NCBI RefSeq assembly: GCF_010994275.1
Contig: NZ_WMCD01000011.1
Span: 1 to 64,000 of the forward strand
DNA: 64,000 bases
Source: Cyclobacterium jeungdonense
GTDB lineage: Bacteria > Bacteroidota > Bacteroidia > Cytophagales > Cyclobacteriaceae
Direction: 5' to 3'
The translations under genes and the position numbers were made by a program. Of the stretch, positions 16,699 to 26,486 are shown piece by piece. Below the pieces are notes generated by a model, which saw nothing but the letters and a program-made list of their open reading frames with translations, did no database searches and had not been told where the DNA came from. Position 1 is the first letter of the stretch, and every line of letters starts with the position of its first letter.

Positions 16699-18813
16699 TT
16701 AGAAAAGAACGGCCAGGTCCTTCAGTTGAGTTTCGGATTGATTTTCTTTGGATTCCAGCTGGGAAAGCAGGGATGATAAGCTTTCGGTATGTCGATCGGA
16801 GGATTTTTTCAGCCCGGCCTTTAACCCTTCCAGGGCAATTGCCTTCCAATTTTCAACGGTTTCGTTCGGAAGCGTTGAAAGCAATTCCACGAAGGATTGG
16901 ATGGATTTTTCATTTCCTTTTGCGCCCTGTATATGGGAGACTTCCTTGATGTAATCCAGTTTCCAACTTTCGGGATTGTCAAAAAAAGCATACTCTTTAT
17001 CCAAAATTTCCAGGGTTTCAGGAGCGGATCCCGGGTTTGAACTAAGGATTGCCGTTCGAAACCATTTGTTTTTGCCTTTCTCAATCAGAGATGCTGCCAT
17101 TTTTTCTCTGGCAAAGGAGCTCTCGAAATTGCCCAGGCTCAAAATGGCCTGCAAGGAAACCATGCTGGACGGATCGCTGGTTTTGGCGGCTATTGCTTCT
17201 TCCATTTCTGGAAAGGATTCTGCCAATACCAGCGCATTTTTACGTACTCCAGCATGCTCGCTTTGCAAAGCTTTGGAAACCAGATCTGCCGTAAGCGCGT
17301 CCATGGATTGCAATAAATATAAAGCCAATACCCTGGACTCGGCTGCCGCCTCTTCCGCCAGACTCTTTAGAAAGGGAACATATTCTTGCTTTGAATTTTC
17401 TAATATCAGGCGTTGAGCGGTTGTTCTCCACCATCCATTTTCGTTTTCTAATTGACCAACTAATGTAGCGGCATCCATGGATGAAAAATCAGGAAGGGAG
17501 TTCAATTGGGACGTTTTGCCCTCGGGGAGAATGCGGTAAATTCTTCCTTTGTCCTCACCGTTCATAAAATCCATCTCTTCTTTTAGATCATCCGGAATGG
17601 AAACGGGAGTCTCAATATGTTGCCGGTAGAAATCAACCAGGTAAAGGTAACCATCCGGGCCAACGGTAAAACCTACCGGCCGGAACCAGGGGTCGGTAGC
17701 GGCGAGAAATTCACGGTCCCTTTCCTCGGGAGGCCTACGGGCAATTTGGGTGGGACCTTGGCTATCCGGGATCAGCAGATCCCGGTGAACCAGGTTCCCG
17801 GCCACATCGCCGGTAAATACGTTACCACTGAATCCTTCCGGAAAAGCTCCTCCATTATAAACGATTCCCCCGGAGGCACCCGTGAAATAGTCTTCCGCAT
17901 GTTCTACCCGGTCCAATTCCTGCTCCTGGTATTGCTTATTGCGCCGCCTGGTTCTTTCTGCTCTCCAATAGGGAGGCGGCGTCATTTGGAACATTTCAAA
18001 ATCATGGTCGGAAATATTATGGTTAACGGACATGCTTGATAAATGACCATGTCGCTCCAGATACCTTCTGGGGATAACCGCCTGCTGGATATGGAGGGTG
18101 TTTTGGGTAAAAAACTTATTGCCCCAGTTGTCGAAGGTCATTCCAAACTGAGCGGTGCCACTCTCTTTTTCAAATTTTCCCTTGTCCAGACGAAATCTAA
18201 AATCCGCACCCTGGAGGTTTAACGAGCCTGCTCCGGGTTTTTCTTTATAGGTTACTTCACTTCGTTGGCCGTTATTGGCAGCATATATCCAATTATCTAT
18301 ACCCAGGCGGAGATTTGTAATCTGAGCCTCTGAGTTGTTTTCAAAAAAACCTGAAAAAAGTTGTTCTTTGCTATCTGCCTTGCCATCTCCATCAAGGTCT
18401 TTCATGTAATAAATATAGGGAGCTGCCGTTACCAGAAGTCCTCCTTTCCAGGGCATTAGACTGGTAGCATCTGCGATGCCTTCCGCAAATACGATGGAGG
18501 AATCAATGGTACCATCCCCATCCGTATCCACAAGCTTTTTTATGACTCCACGACCTTCTCCCTGCTCCGGTTTGTAAGGGTAATCCGGCATTTCCACGGC
18601 ATAGGCCGCTCCGGTTTCATCAAATACCAGATCTACCGGGTCCTTGATATGTGGCTCTGCAGCAAATAATTGAACTTCAAAATCTTCGTGTATAGCAAAG
18701 GTGGCCATGGATGCTTCAGGGCTTAGCGCGTCCGCATATTTTTTTTCCTGGCATGAACTCAGGCCCAAACCGAAGAGCGTGGTCACCAAAAGGGAGGTGG
18801 TTGTTCGTATCAT
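16699..18813 (-). CDS. PVC-type dehydrogenase-like lipoprotein without cytochrome domain
   Basis: A 704-residue lipoprotein (lipobox LSSCQ, Cys 21). Residues about 40-430 match the beta-propeller of the PVC-type membrane-bound dehydrogenases (FEVQLFAAEPHIKDPVDLVFDE, LVDTDGDGTID, GPDGYLYLVDFYRQHIETP), followed by HEAT-like alpha repeats to the end. Full-length family members usually finish with a cytochrome c domain; here there is no CxxCH anywhere, and the only Cys is that of the lipobox. The substrate is unknown, possibly a sugar. It lies 125 bases downstream of the ceramidase-hydrolase gene and directly upstream of the HiPIP gene. Confidence 0.8.
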   Translation of the reverse strand: MIRTTTSLLVTTLFGLGLSSCQEKKYADALSPEASMATFAIHEDFEVQLFAAEPHIKDPVDLVFDETGAAYAVEMPDYPYKPEQGEGRGVIKKLVDTDGDGTIDSSIVFAEGIADATSLMPWKGGLLVTAAPYIYYMKDLDGDGKADSKEQLFSGFFENNSEAQITNLRLGIDNWIYAANNGQRSEVTYKEKPGAGSLNLQGADFRFRLDKGKFEKESGTAQFGMTFDNWGNKFFTQNTLHIQQAVIPRRYLERHGHLSSMSVNHNISDHDFEMFQMTPPPYWRAERTRRRNKQYQEQELDRVEHAEDYFTGASGGIVYNGGAFPEGFSGNVFTGDVAGNLVHRDLLIPDSQGPTQIARRPPEERDREFLAATDPWFRPVGFTVGPDGYLYLVDFYRQHIETPVSIPDDLKEEMDFMNGEDKGRIYRILPEGKTSQLNSLPDFSSMDAATLVGQLENENGWWRTTAQRLILENSKQEYVPFLKSLAEEAAAESRVLALYLLQSMDALTADLVSKALQSEHAGVRKNALVLAESFPEMEEAIAAKTSDPSSMVSLQAILSLGNFESSFAREKMAASLIEKGKNKWFRTAILSSNPGSAPETLEILDKEYAFFDNPESWKLDYIKEVSHIQGAKGNEKSIQSFVELLSTLPNETVENWKAIALEGLKAGLKKSSDRHTESLSSLLSQLESKENQSETQLKDLAVLF

Positions 18814-18938
18814 TTATTTTGTTGATATATTCATACAGTAAGCCAATATCCTACATTAATCGAAAAAATAAAATTATTTTAAGATGGAATGAGACGATAG
18901 TATAAGTTTTTACGCAAACGGAATATAGACAGGATCGG

Positions 18939-21371
18939 CTACTCAAATAAATTCCGATTTTCCGGTTCAAACCCGAAGAATTCATCCAAAAATGCATACG
19001 CCTCTTTTCGGATAGCAGGAGGGAAGTCATGTCCCGTATCCGGATACCGCACAATCAAATGCGCTGGAAACCCTAGCCAGGAATATACCGGATGAATTTC
19101 CGCTATTGCAGCTTTTACGCCCTCTACAGCGAAATTACTATCCTGAACGGGCGCATTGGTAAAAACGGGCCTCGGAGCAATGGAAGCGATGATATCCGTA
19201 AAATCGAACGGAAGTTGTGCATCGGGGAGTAATTTTTTGATAGCAGGCATGTATCTGTCCTGTGCCCAGGGACCAAGCCGGCCACCATATCGTTCCGTTC
19301 CAGCTTCCCCAATATCGTAATAGTCAAAGGGAGTCCAACCACAACTGCTAACTACTGCCTGGATGCGCTCGTCATGTACAGCAGTAAAAAGGGCATTGTG
19401 TCCGCCCAGCGAGTGCCCGATCACCCCAATTCGGTCGGGGTCCACTTCCTTCATCTGACTCAATACATCCACACAACGCATGTGATTCCAGACACCAAGG
19501 AGCGTGCCGGAGGGAAATCCATCCTTGCTAAAATCATGATCCATCTGCTCACCAAAGCTTGGGTAATCAGGTGCAATGACCACATAACCTCTCTCTGCCA
19601 GCTCCCTTGCAATTCCCCTATTTTCCAGGGGCCCTTGGCCATCCACAATTTTTTTACCTAAATCCCCAGTACTATGAAGAACCAACATCGCCGGCCGGCT
19701 GGAGCTTTTTTCTGGAACGTACAAATAGGCGGTGACCTCGTTGGTATCATCAGAATCGAAACGGATACGATACCGGTTAAACCCGTTTTCTTTGACAGTA
19801 TCCAGGTAGGTCAGGGAGGGCACGGCAAGGTTCTCACGGGACGGCAGAGTGCCCATGATTGCTGCCATGTTGTTTTTCCAGGTCCTCTTTTTCCCCTTCC
19901 ATTCAGCCAGTGTTTTTATTGGGACGTTCTTTTCATTTTGGAGTATATATGGACTCTTTTGGTCGTTTACTTGTCCCGGATTGTGAAGCAAATTCTTTAT
20001 TGCTTTCATTAATATAGGTTCGGCTTCTGAGGTTACCGGGCTGACGTTTATTTCGTAGCCATCTTCTTCATAGGCAGCCGCAGTGCCAATGTAGAAGGGC
20101 CCGTAATCTCCATAGGCAGCCATGGCCACAAAAAGGTCCGGTCGTTCTGCCTTGGCGGCCAACTGGTATTCTACAAAAAGCTCGCCCGGAAGGTGAAGGA
20201 TTCGGGCATCTCCAATGGAAAGGCAGCTAATGGCTATCTTTTTACCTTGCTGCTTTCGCTGGTACCAGGCCAGTTTTTGCATGTTATTGGTGAGCCATCG
20301 GGCATTTTGCTGATGCATTTCGCGACCAATTTCTGGAATTTTTTCATTGGCGGGTAGCCGCACCGATTCTTGATTCCAATACACAGCGGAAGGGTTGATT
20401 TTCGATTTGACGGTATTTCGCCAGGCTTGCTCCATTCCCGCAGCCAATCTTTCGGCTAGTATTTTTCGGTTAATTTTTGCTCCGTCGTTGTACTTACCAG
20501 CGGTCACATTTGCCCCGGCACCATTAAAATGTACATGCAGAGCCTCTGGTACAGCAAGTTGCCGTAGATAGCGGGCTATACCTGGAAAGTCCGGGTTGGC
20601 AATCTTGGTAAGGTAGTAACTTTGCGGATGCACTGCATAATAGCTCAGCACGGCCAGCGGCTCCTCTTCGTTCCAAAAGCTGATCAGCGAAACCTCTGGA
20701 TCGATCAATCCCTCCGGGTAGTCCCTGATTTTTGGATCTTTGGTAGAAGAAGTCCGGGAATAGCGGATTTTCCCATCAGGTCCTTTGATTCGCCGGTTGG
20801 AAGCCACTTTTTCTACGGTGGCTTTTCCTGTACCAATATGGGTGAGGGGCTGGGGAGACTGCATGGTCTTTTGGATTGCTTTATCCAGTCTATCCAGAAG
20901 GACCCTGTCAAAAGAGCTGTCAAAGGCTTTTGGATCCAATCCGGCATCCAATAAAAGCTTCTCGGCACCCCAATCGCTGATCGGTGCATCGTGCTGATGC
21001 ACCGTATGTACTGCTACACGTGAAGGGAGGGTGGAGGCAGCTTTGGCCAGCCTGGATTTAAAGGCATCCTGGCTTTCATTGGCGATACCAATCCAATCCA
21101 CTGCGCAAAGGACGATGGGCAACCCACTACCTATGATGACGATTCCCCGGGCACGAAGCCCCAGGTCGTCTTTTTTTTCCATGGGATCATAGGCAAGCAG
21201 GCTTCCAACAGGTGGCGTAGCATCTACATCAAAAACGGCCAGGGACAAGCCGCTATCCCCACCATTTTCTATTTGCCGGCTCATTCCAGGAAGGCTGGAA
21301 AAAAGAATAATCAGTAGGCCAAAGACCAGACTGGAAGTAGTAAGCGATAATGATAACTTCATTTTATTCAT
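18939..21371 (-). CDS. Ceramidase-like domain fused to an alpha/beta hydrolase
   Basis: An 810-residue exported protein with a signal peptide. Residues about 40-450 resemble the N-terminal domain of neutral/alkaline non-lysosomal ceramidases and their environmental relatives (VHTVHQHDAP, FNGAGANVTAGKYNDG). Residues about 470-805 form a prolyl-oligopeptidase or dienelactone-hydrolase-type domain with a complete triad: Ser in GHSLGG (near 652), Asp in PVQDSNF and His in DTGHDFP. The substrate is unknown; an ester or amide in a polysaccharide or lipid is possible. The ATG at 21371 overlaps the previous gene's stop by 8 bases, while the in-frame ATG at 21362 does not; either may be used. Confidence 0.75.
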   Translation of the reverse strand: MNKMKLSLSLTTSSLVFGLLIILFSSLPGMSRQIENGGDSGLSLAVFDVDATPPVGSLLAYDPMEKKDDLGLRARGIVIIGSGLPIVLCAVDWIGIANESQDAFKSRLAKAASTLPSRVAVHTVHQHDAPISDWGAEKLLLDAGLDPKAFDSSFDRVLLDRLDKAIQKTMQSPQPLTHIGTGKATVEKVASNRRIKGPDGKIRYSRTSSTKDPKIRDYPEGLIDPEVSLISFWNEEEPLAVLSYYAVHPQSYYLTKIANPDFPGIARYLRQLAVPEALHVHFNGAGANVTAGKYNDGAKINRKILAERLAAGMEQAWRNTVKSKINPSAVYWNQESVRLPANEKIPEIGREMHQQNARWLTNNMQKLAWYQRKQQGKKIAISCLSIGDARILHLPGELFVEYQLAAKAERPDLFVAMAAYGDYGPFYIGTAAAYEEDGYEINVSPVTSEAEPILMKAIKNLLHNPGQVNDQKSPYILQNEKNVPIKTLAEWKGKKRTWKNNMAAIMGTLPSRENLAVPSLTYLDTVKENGFNRYRIRFDSDDTNEVTAYLYVPEKSSSRPAMLVLHSTGDLGKKIVDGQGPLENRGIARELAERGYVVIAPDYPSFGEQMDHDFSKDGFPSGTLLGVWNHMRCVDVLSQMKEVDPDRIGVIGHSLGGHNALFTAVHDERIQAVVSSCGWTPFDYYDIGEAGTERYGGRLGPWAQDRYMPAIKKLLPDAQLPFDFTDIIASIAPRPVFTNAPVQDSNFAVEGVKAAIAEIHPVYSWLGFPAHLIVRYPDTGHDFPPAIRKEAYAFLDEFFGFEPENRNLFE

Positions 21372-23733
21372 TGGTCATTTGGGTTTGCTGATAAATCCAG
21401 GAAATCATTTCTTGTTGGGATTCCAACCCAAACCGATTAAATCCTTTTGGTATATACTGATCAGGCAGGTGTTTGCCACCCATTTGATCGGAAATTTTTT
21501 CCAGGCTTTCCAGGCTGTTGCTGATCTCTTGCAAGTCAGCGTGTCGATCCTGTTCGGGGCTGATTACCAGTAAGGGCTTGGGAAGACTGGAAGCCAGTAT
21601 TTCAGGAAAATCGACCGGTATATTCGACGGACGCTCGGAATAAAATCCCCAATTTGGAATCAACCCATACAGATGCGAATAGGCTTTGATTCCTTCCATG
21701 GATGCATCAGCGCTGCGTAGTGGCGTAAATGCTGACGCGATTGCCAGTCCGGCCACCTGGTCCTCCAGGGCGGCGGTAAATAATGCTACAGTCCCGCCAA
21801 GAGCATATCCTGCCAGAAAAATGCGGTTGGAATCCAACCCTTCGATCTGACCCAGTGCACGAATGGCATCTCTGGTGTCTTTAACCATTTTGCCCATTTT
21901 GGACCAATTTGGATACCTCTTATAAAAGGATGCCCCCTCCTCAATGCGGCTACCATATCCCAGCAGGTCCATGGTGAATACGGCCATCCCTTTATTCAGG
22001 CATTCCCGGATAAAGGGATTCATTTCGGCATCGAATCCGGTATTAATGTATTTGTGCAGGTACACGACAACCGGAATTTTACTTTCTTTAGTCAATGGTT
22101 TATCCAAAGGGAGGTATAAAGCTCCGTGCTGGTAATCCCCCAGCGCATTATAGGGAGCAATATTTTGCCTCCGGCCGTTTGAAACGGCTGGACGATTAAG
22201 TAGTAGGTCCATGTAGTCGGTATTGGAACTAAGACTGACTATGGGAGAAGCGGCAATTCCCTCAGGCTGCTCACCAAGGGTCCAACGGGTCCATTTTCGA
22301 ATATTCTCCTGCCAGTCATTAACGTCAGTTCTCTCTCCGGTTTTGATGGCATTTAGGTATGCAGCCAGACTCAAAGGCACATTTTTGTCGGTATCTGATG
22401 GATTTTTGCCCTGTTTCCAGGTATCAAAATCATAGGCATAGTACCGCTTATTTTCCCAGGTATCTTGTGACCTTCCAAATTGCAGATCCAGCCAATCCAC
22501 ATAGGATTCAATATCTCGTGCGGCAAGGGCATGTTTGCCATCCCGGAAGCGCAGGCTTACCTTTTCCGGTACGCCAAGAAAGGAATACACCTTTTTAAGT
22601 GACAGGTAATTTTGCTCGATGGCCCAGGGGTCGCCACCTCCTGCTTCCCGAATGGAGGAACTTAATAATAAGGCATTTGGGGCGATCAACGCCATGAGGG
22701 AATTTTGATCAATGGGCAATTTATGTTCCCTGCCGTTGTAAAAGCGCAATCTTGGATGAAACCACTGAGGCCGGATGGAATTGAGGTAATCGATGGATTC
22801 GTTAGCATGCCTTTCATCGGTATAGCGGTAGGGGATTTCCCCGCCTGTTCCGCCACTGCTACTGATCACAGCCGTAATCCGGGGATCAAAAGCAGCCGCA
22901 AATAAAGATAATTTGGCGTTTCGGGAATGACCAGTTAACGCAATTTTTTCTTTATCTACCTGGGGAAGGGAATACAGGTAATCCACGGCCCGATGTGCCC
23001 CCCAGGCCCGGGTCATCAAGGCGGACCAATCGAATTCGGGATATACTTCCTGATAATGAATGGTTTCATCGAAAACATCTGCCCCAGCATAAATCACTCC
23101 CAAATAACCCCTTCTCACAGCTATTTGAACCCAACCCCGGTGGTTCCATTGACTCATAAAGACCGGGTGGGGCCCGGGTCCGGGAGGAAGGAATACTTCC
23201 AACGTCAGCCGGGCTTTGGGGTGTTCTCCAAATTTGAGGACCACCGTTTGAACTTTGATTTTGCCTTCCATTCGTTCTTCTGTGATCTCCCAACTCAGGT
23301 TTTCAGGCGGATCGGGAAAGGTGCCCGAAAGTAGCTGTTTGACATGTTGGCTGATTACTTTTTTTTTGGATTCCCACTGAGATAGGGTCTTGATGGGAGT
23401 AGGGTTCTTTCCTTCATTCGTAACCAATAGTTCGGGAAGAAAAGGAATATCCGGCAAAGCCTCAAAGTTGGGCGGAAGCTCACCGGTACGTTTTTGCCAG
23501 GCATCCCAGGTACTGTCTTTGAAGCTGAGCCGCTCAAAGGAGGCAAAAACATTTCGTGCCCTTTCGCTTGGATCTGGATGCGGACGGTTTAGTTGCTGTA
23601 GGTTTTCCAGGTATGCCTTTCTTAAGACGCTATCTTCCGATTGAGTCTTGGCTGCATGCGGGTTAAGCAACGAAAAGGCTAGCAGTAGCAGGAAGGTCGG
23701 AGGGAATAAAAGGGAAAGTTGGCAATTTTTCAT
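21364..23733 (-). CDS. Exported tandem alpha/beta hydrolase, CE15-like first domain, second domain lacking nucleophile
   Basis: Start is placed at ATG 23733, which gives a clean signal peptide; the frame is open to 23769. The protein is 789 residues. The first domain (about 70-420) has GHSRNAK near residue 268, like the GxSR-x-x-K motif of CE15 glucuronoyl esterases, which cut the ester between lignin and glucuronoxylan, and a His in GKHALAARD. The second domain (about 440-780) is dienelactone-hydrolase-like, but its nucleophile elbow reads GYALGG and the expected C-terminal GxxHxF reads GFNRF, so Ser and His are both missing. It overlaps the start of the next gene and is the first gene of this leftward operon. 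Confidence 0.75.
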   Translation of the reverse strand: MKNCQLSLLFPPTFLLLLAFSLLNPHAAKTQSEDSVLRKAYLENLQQLNRPHPDPSERARNVFASFERLSFKDSTWDAWQKRTGELPPNFEALPDIPFLPELLVTNEGKNPTPIKTLSQWESKKKVISQHVKQLLSGTFPDPPENLSWEITEERMEGKIKVQTVVLKFGEHPKARLTLEVFLPPGPGPHPVFMSQWNHRGWVQIAVRRGYLGVIYAGADVFDETIHYQEVYPEFDWSALMTRAWGAHRAVDYLYSLPQVDKEKIALTGHSRNAKLSLFAAAFDPRITAVISSSGGTGGEIPYRYTDERHANESIDYLNSIRPQWFHPRLRFYNGREHKLPIDQNSLMALIAPNALLLSSSIREAGGGDPWAIEQNYLSLKKVYSFLGVPEKVSLRFRDGKHALAARDIESYVDWLDLQFGRSQDTWENKRYYAYDFDTWKQGKNPSDTDKNVPLSLAAYLNAIKTGERTDVNDWQENIRKWTRWTLGEQPEGIAASPIVSLSSNTDYMDLLLNRPAVSNGRRQNIAPYNALGDYQHGALYLPLDKPLTKESKIPVVVYLHKYINTGFDAEMNPFIRECLNKGMAVFTMDLLGYGSRIEEGASFYKRYPNWSKMGKMVKDTRDAIRALGQIEGLDSNRIFLAGYALGGTVALFTAALEDQVAGLAIASAFTPLRSADASMEGIKAYSHLYGLIPNWGFYSERPSNIPVDFPEILASSLPKPLLVISPEQDRHADLQEISNSLESLEKISDQMGGKHLPDQYIPKGFNRFGLESQQEMISWIYQQTQMTNE

Positions 23734-23969
23734 GGCAATAAGATAGGGGTATACCTTCAAATTTGTCACTATAATTTGAAAAATACCAAATCTTAATTCA
23801 TTAAACGGTAAAAATACTTCCTGATCCGCTAAAACATAAAAATCTTCACCTTGTACGGCCTTTATTTTAAGGAAAATGGCCAGGTGAACTTGATTATCAA
23901 AGAAAATGCTGGATTCCCGGTATGTTTGCCATGTTTGATCCTGTTAAAACCATCTTTTACCGTTTCTTT

Positions 23970-24000
23970 CTTGAAAGGAATAGGAATAATAATATCTTTG
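23970..24000 (+). promoter_or_regulatory. hppA promoter
   Basis: The -7 box TATCTTTG at 23993-24000 matches TAnnTTTG exactly; CTTG at 23970-23973 lies 19 bases upstream, in the right place for the -33 TTTG element. It would give a leader of about 30 bases before the hppA ATG. The remainder of the 305-base gap upstream (23734-23969) shows nothing recognisable. Confidence 0.65.
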
Positions 24001-24038
24001 TCGAAATTTAAAATACATATATTTCTTTAATTGCTGAT

Positions 24039-26261
24039 ATGGAACAATTATTTCTCTATTTGGTCCCTTTTTTGGGTATTGTTGGGCTAGTGGTGATGGC
24101 CATAAAATCTGCCTGGGTGACCAGGCAACCTACCGGTGATAAGAACATGGTCGAACTGGCTGGTTACATTGCCAAAGGGGCGATGTCGTTTCTGAGGGCT
24201 GAGTGGAAGGTAATGATCTATTTTGTAGTGATCGCTGCGATTATTTTGGGATGGTCCGGAACCTTACTGGAAAATTCCAGCCCGGTGATAGCCATATCGT
24301 TTATTATCGGCGCTGTGCTATCTGCATTTGCCGGCTACCTGGGAATGAAGATTGCTACCAAGTCTAATGTAAGGACTACGGAAGCGGCAAAAACCAGCCT
24401 TGCCAAGGCGCTGAATGTGTCTTTTACAGGAGGTACGGTAATGGGACTTGGAGTGGCTGGATTGGCTGTTTTGGGAATGGGAGGCTTGTTTATTGTTTTT
24501 TACCATATGTTTGTACTCTCTGCGGGGGGTGGTGTAAACGGCCATGAAATGGAGACGGCGCTGGAGGTTCTGGCAGGTTTTTCACTGGGAGCAGAATCAA
24601 TAGCCCTTTTTGCCCGAGTAGGCGGGGGTATTTACACCAAAGCTGCTGATGTAGGTGCCGATTTGGTAGGCAAGGTAGAAGCCGGAATCCCGGAGGATGA
24701 TGTGAGAAATCCAGCTACCATTGCAGACAATGTGGGAGACAATGTGGGCGATGTAGCAGGTATGGGGGCCGATCTTTTTGGATCTTACGTGGCCACCATT
24801 CTTGCTTCCATGGTTTTAGGAAGAGAAATTGTCAGTAACGATAATTTTGGAGGTATTGCACCTATATTATTGCCTCTGGTGATAGCCGGATTGGGATTGG
24901 TTTTCTCTATCGTGGGAACCCTTTTTGTAAAAATAAAGTCAGAAACAGGGAATGTGCAGGCAGCATTGAACCGTGGTAACTGGATTTCCATTTTGCTTAC
25001 GGTGGCGGCTTCCTATTTTGTTATCCAATACATGTTGCCCGAAGGCGATCTGGTAATGTCCCGGCTTAATTCCGTTTCCTTCACCAAAATGGGTGTATTT
25101 GGAGCAGTGTTCATTGGACTGATCGTAGGCGCCCTGATGAGTATCATCACGGAACATTACACGGCTATGGGCAAAGGCCCGGTTAATTCCATTATCCGCC
25201 AATCTTCCACCGGTCACGCTACGAATATTATCGGCGGCCTGGCAGTGGGAATGCAATCCACCGTTTTTCCAATTCTTGTATTGGCCGGGGGTATTTTTAC
25301 TTCTTATATGGCTGCCGGATTGTACGGAGTGGCCATTGCTGCCGCCGGAATGATGGCCACGACGGCCATGCAATTGGCGATTGATGCATTTGGCCCTATT
25401 GCGGACAATGCCGGAGGAATAGCCGAGATGTCCGGATTACCAAAAGAGGTAAGAGAAAGAACCGATATTTTGGATGCCGTCGGAAATACCACAGCTGCCA
25501 CCGGTAAGGGCTTCGCCATTGCCTCAGCGGCCCTAACGGCATTGGCATTATTTGCTGCGTACGTCGGTATTTCAGGTATTTCCACTATTGATATTTACAA
25601 AGCAGACGTATTGTCCGGACTTTTCGTGGGGGCGATGATTCCCTTTATCTTTTCCTCCCTGGCGATAGCGGCGGTAGGAAGAGCAGCCATGGACATGGTT
25701 AATGAGGTGAGGAGGCAGTTCAAGGAAATGCCCGGAATCATGGAGTTCAAAACCAAACCGGATTACGAGAAATGCGTGGAAATCTCCACCAAAGCATCCA
25801 TTCGGGAAATGGTGGCTCCTGGAGCCATTGCTTTGGTTTCTCCGATAATCGTGGGCTTCCTTTTTGGACATGAAGTTTTGGGGGGTATGCTGGCTGGTGT
25901 AACCGTTTCAGGGGTGCTGATGGGGATTTTCCAGAACAATGCCGGTGGGGCCTGGGATAATGCCAAAAAGTCTTTTGAAAAAGGCGTGGAAATCAATGGT
26001 GAGATGTATTACAAGGGTTCTGAACCACACAAGGCCTCCGTTACCGGGGATACGGTAGGTGATCCTTTTAAAGATACCTCCGGACCTTCTATGAACATTC
26101 TGATAAAACTTACTTCAATCGTTTCCATCGTTATTGCCCCTTATATCCCGCTGGACAGTCCCTTGGGTATTTCAGATAATGCGGGTGTGGAAGCCCTGCC
26201 TAAGGTGGTGCAGGTGCAGCAAGAACCGCCGGCATCTGTTGAAATTTTGGAGGTGAATTAA
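24039..26261 (+). CDS. hppA: Membrane-bound ion-translocating pyrophosphatase
   Basis: A 740-residue, many-helix inner-membrane pyrophosphatase that couples PPi hydrolysis to pumping of H+ or Na+. Signature segments are present: GADLVGKVEAGIPEDD near residue 205, NPATIADNVGDNVGDVAG, and the C-terminal TGDTVGDPFKDTSGPS. Around residue 480 the motif reads GNTTAATGKG, with Ala where K+-independent enzymes have Lys, so a K+-dependent subtype is expected from family knowledge. Which ion is pumped was not resolved here. A promoter and a terminator bracket it, so it is monocistronic. Confidence 0.95.
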   Translation: MEQLFLYLVPFLGIVGLVVMAIKSAWVTRQPTGDKNMVELAGYIAKGAMSFLRAEWKVMIYFVVIAAIILGWSGTLLENSSPVIAISFIIGAVLSAFAGYLGMKIATKSNVRTTEAAKTSLAKALNVSFTGGTVMGLGVAGLAVLGMGGLFIVFYHMFVLSAGGGVNGHEMETALEVLAGFSLGAESIALFARVGGGIYTKAADVGADLVGKVEAGIPEDDVRNPATIADNVGDNVGDVAGMGADLFGSYVATILASMVLGREIVSNDNFGGIAPILLPLVIAGLGLVFSIVGTLFVKIKSETGNVQAALNRGNWISILLTVAASYFVIQYMLPEGDLVMSRLNSVSFTKMGVFGAVFIGLIVGALMSIITEHYTAMGKGPVNSIIRQSSTGHATNIIGGLAVGMQSTVFPILVLAGGIFTSYMAAGLYGVAIAAAGMMATTAMQLAIDAFGPIADNAGGIAEMSGLPKEVRERTDILDAVGNTTAATGKGFAIASAALTALALFAAYVGISGISTIDIYKADVLSGLFVGAMIPFIFSSLAIAAVGRAAMDMVNEVRRQFKEMPGIMEFKTKPDYEKCVEISTKASIREMVAPGAIALVSPIIVGFLFGHEVLGGMLAGVTVSGVLMGIFQNNAGGAWDNAKKSFEKGVEINGEMYYKGSEPHKASVTGDTVGDPFKDTSGPSMNILIKLTSIVSIVIAPYIPLDSPLGISDNAGVEALPKVVQVQQEPPASVEILEVN

Positions 26262-26289
26262 TTCCTTACGCATTTTATACAAGCATTTT

Positions 26290-26318
26290 AAAACCGCCTC
26301 GAATTCCGGGGCGGTTTT
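26290..26318 (+). terminator. Intrinsic terminator of hppA
   Basis: Inverted repeat AAAACCGCC / GGCGGTTTT with an 11-base loop, 28 bases after the hppA stop; the T run is short and part of the stem. Confidence 0.75.
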
Positions 26319-26390
26319 CATTTGTTAGGGAAGGAGTTTCCTACTTCGGGCCCTATTTCTTTTAACCGGGATAAATTTGGTAAAAAAAAT

Positions 26391-26398
26391 TATCTTTG
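26391..26398 (+). promoter_or_regulatory. Possible promoter of the amidase gene, -7 box TATCTTTG
   Basis: TATCTTTG matches the Bacteroidota -7 box. A second match, TAAATTTG, lies at 26372-26379. Neither has a clear TTTG at the usual upstream distance. The leader to the ATG would be about 80 bases from the first box. Confidence 0.4.
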
Positions 26399-26486
26399 GT
26401 TTTGAAATTGTATTCTGTTTAAAAGTAATTGCCTGTCTGATCGGTACTTGAGTCACACAGGTCATTTTCGATCCTAACTCATCTCC

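Noticed and set aside
23734..24038. A riboswitch or small RNA before hppA
   Set aside because: The predicted transcript leader is only about 30 bases, leaving no room for a structured riboswitch; nothing recognisable is upstream.
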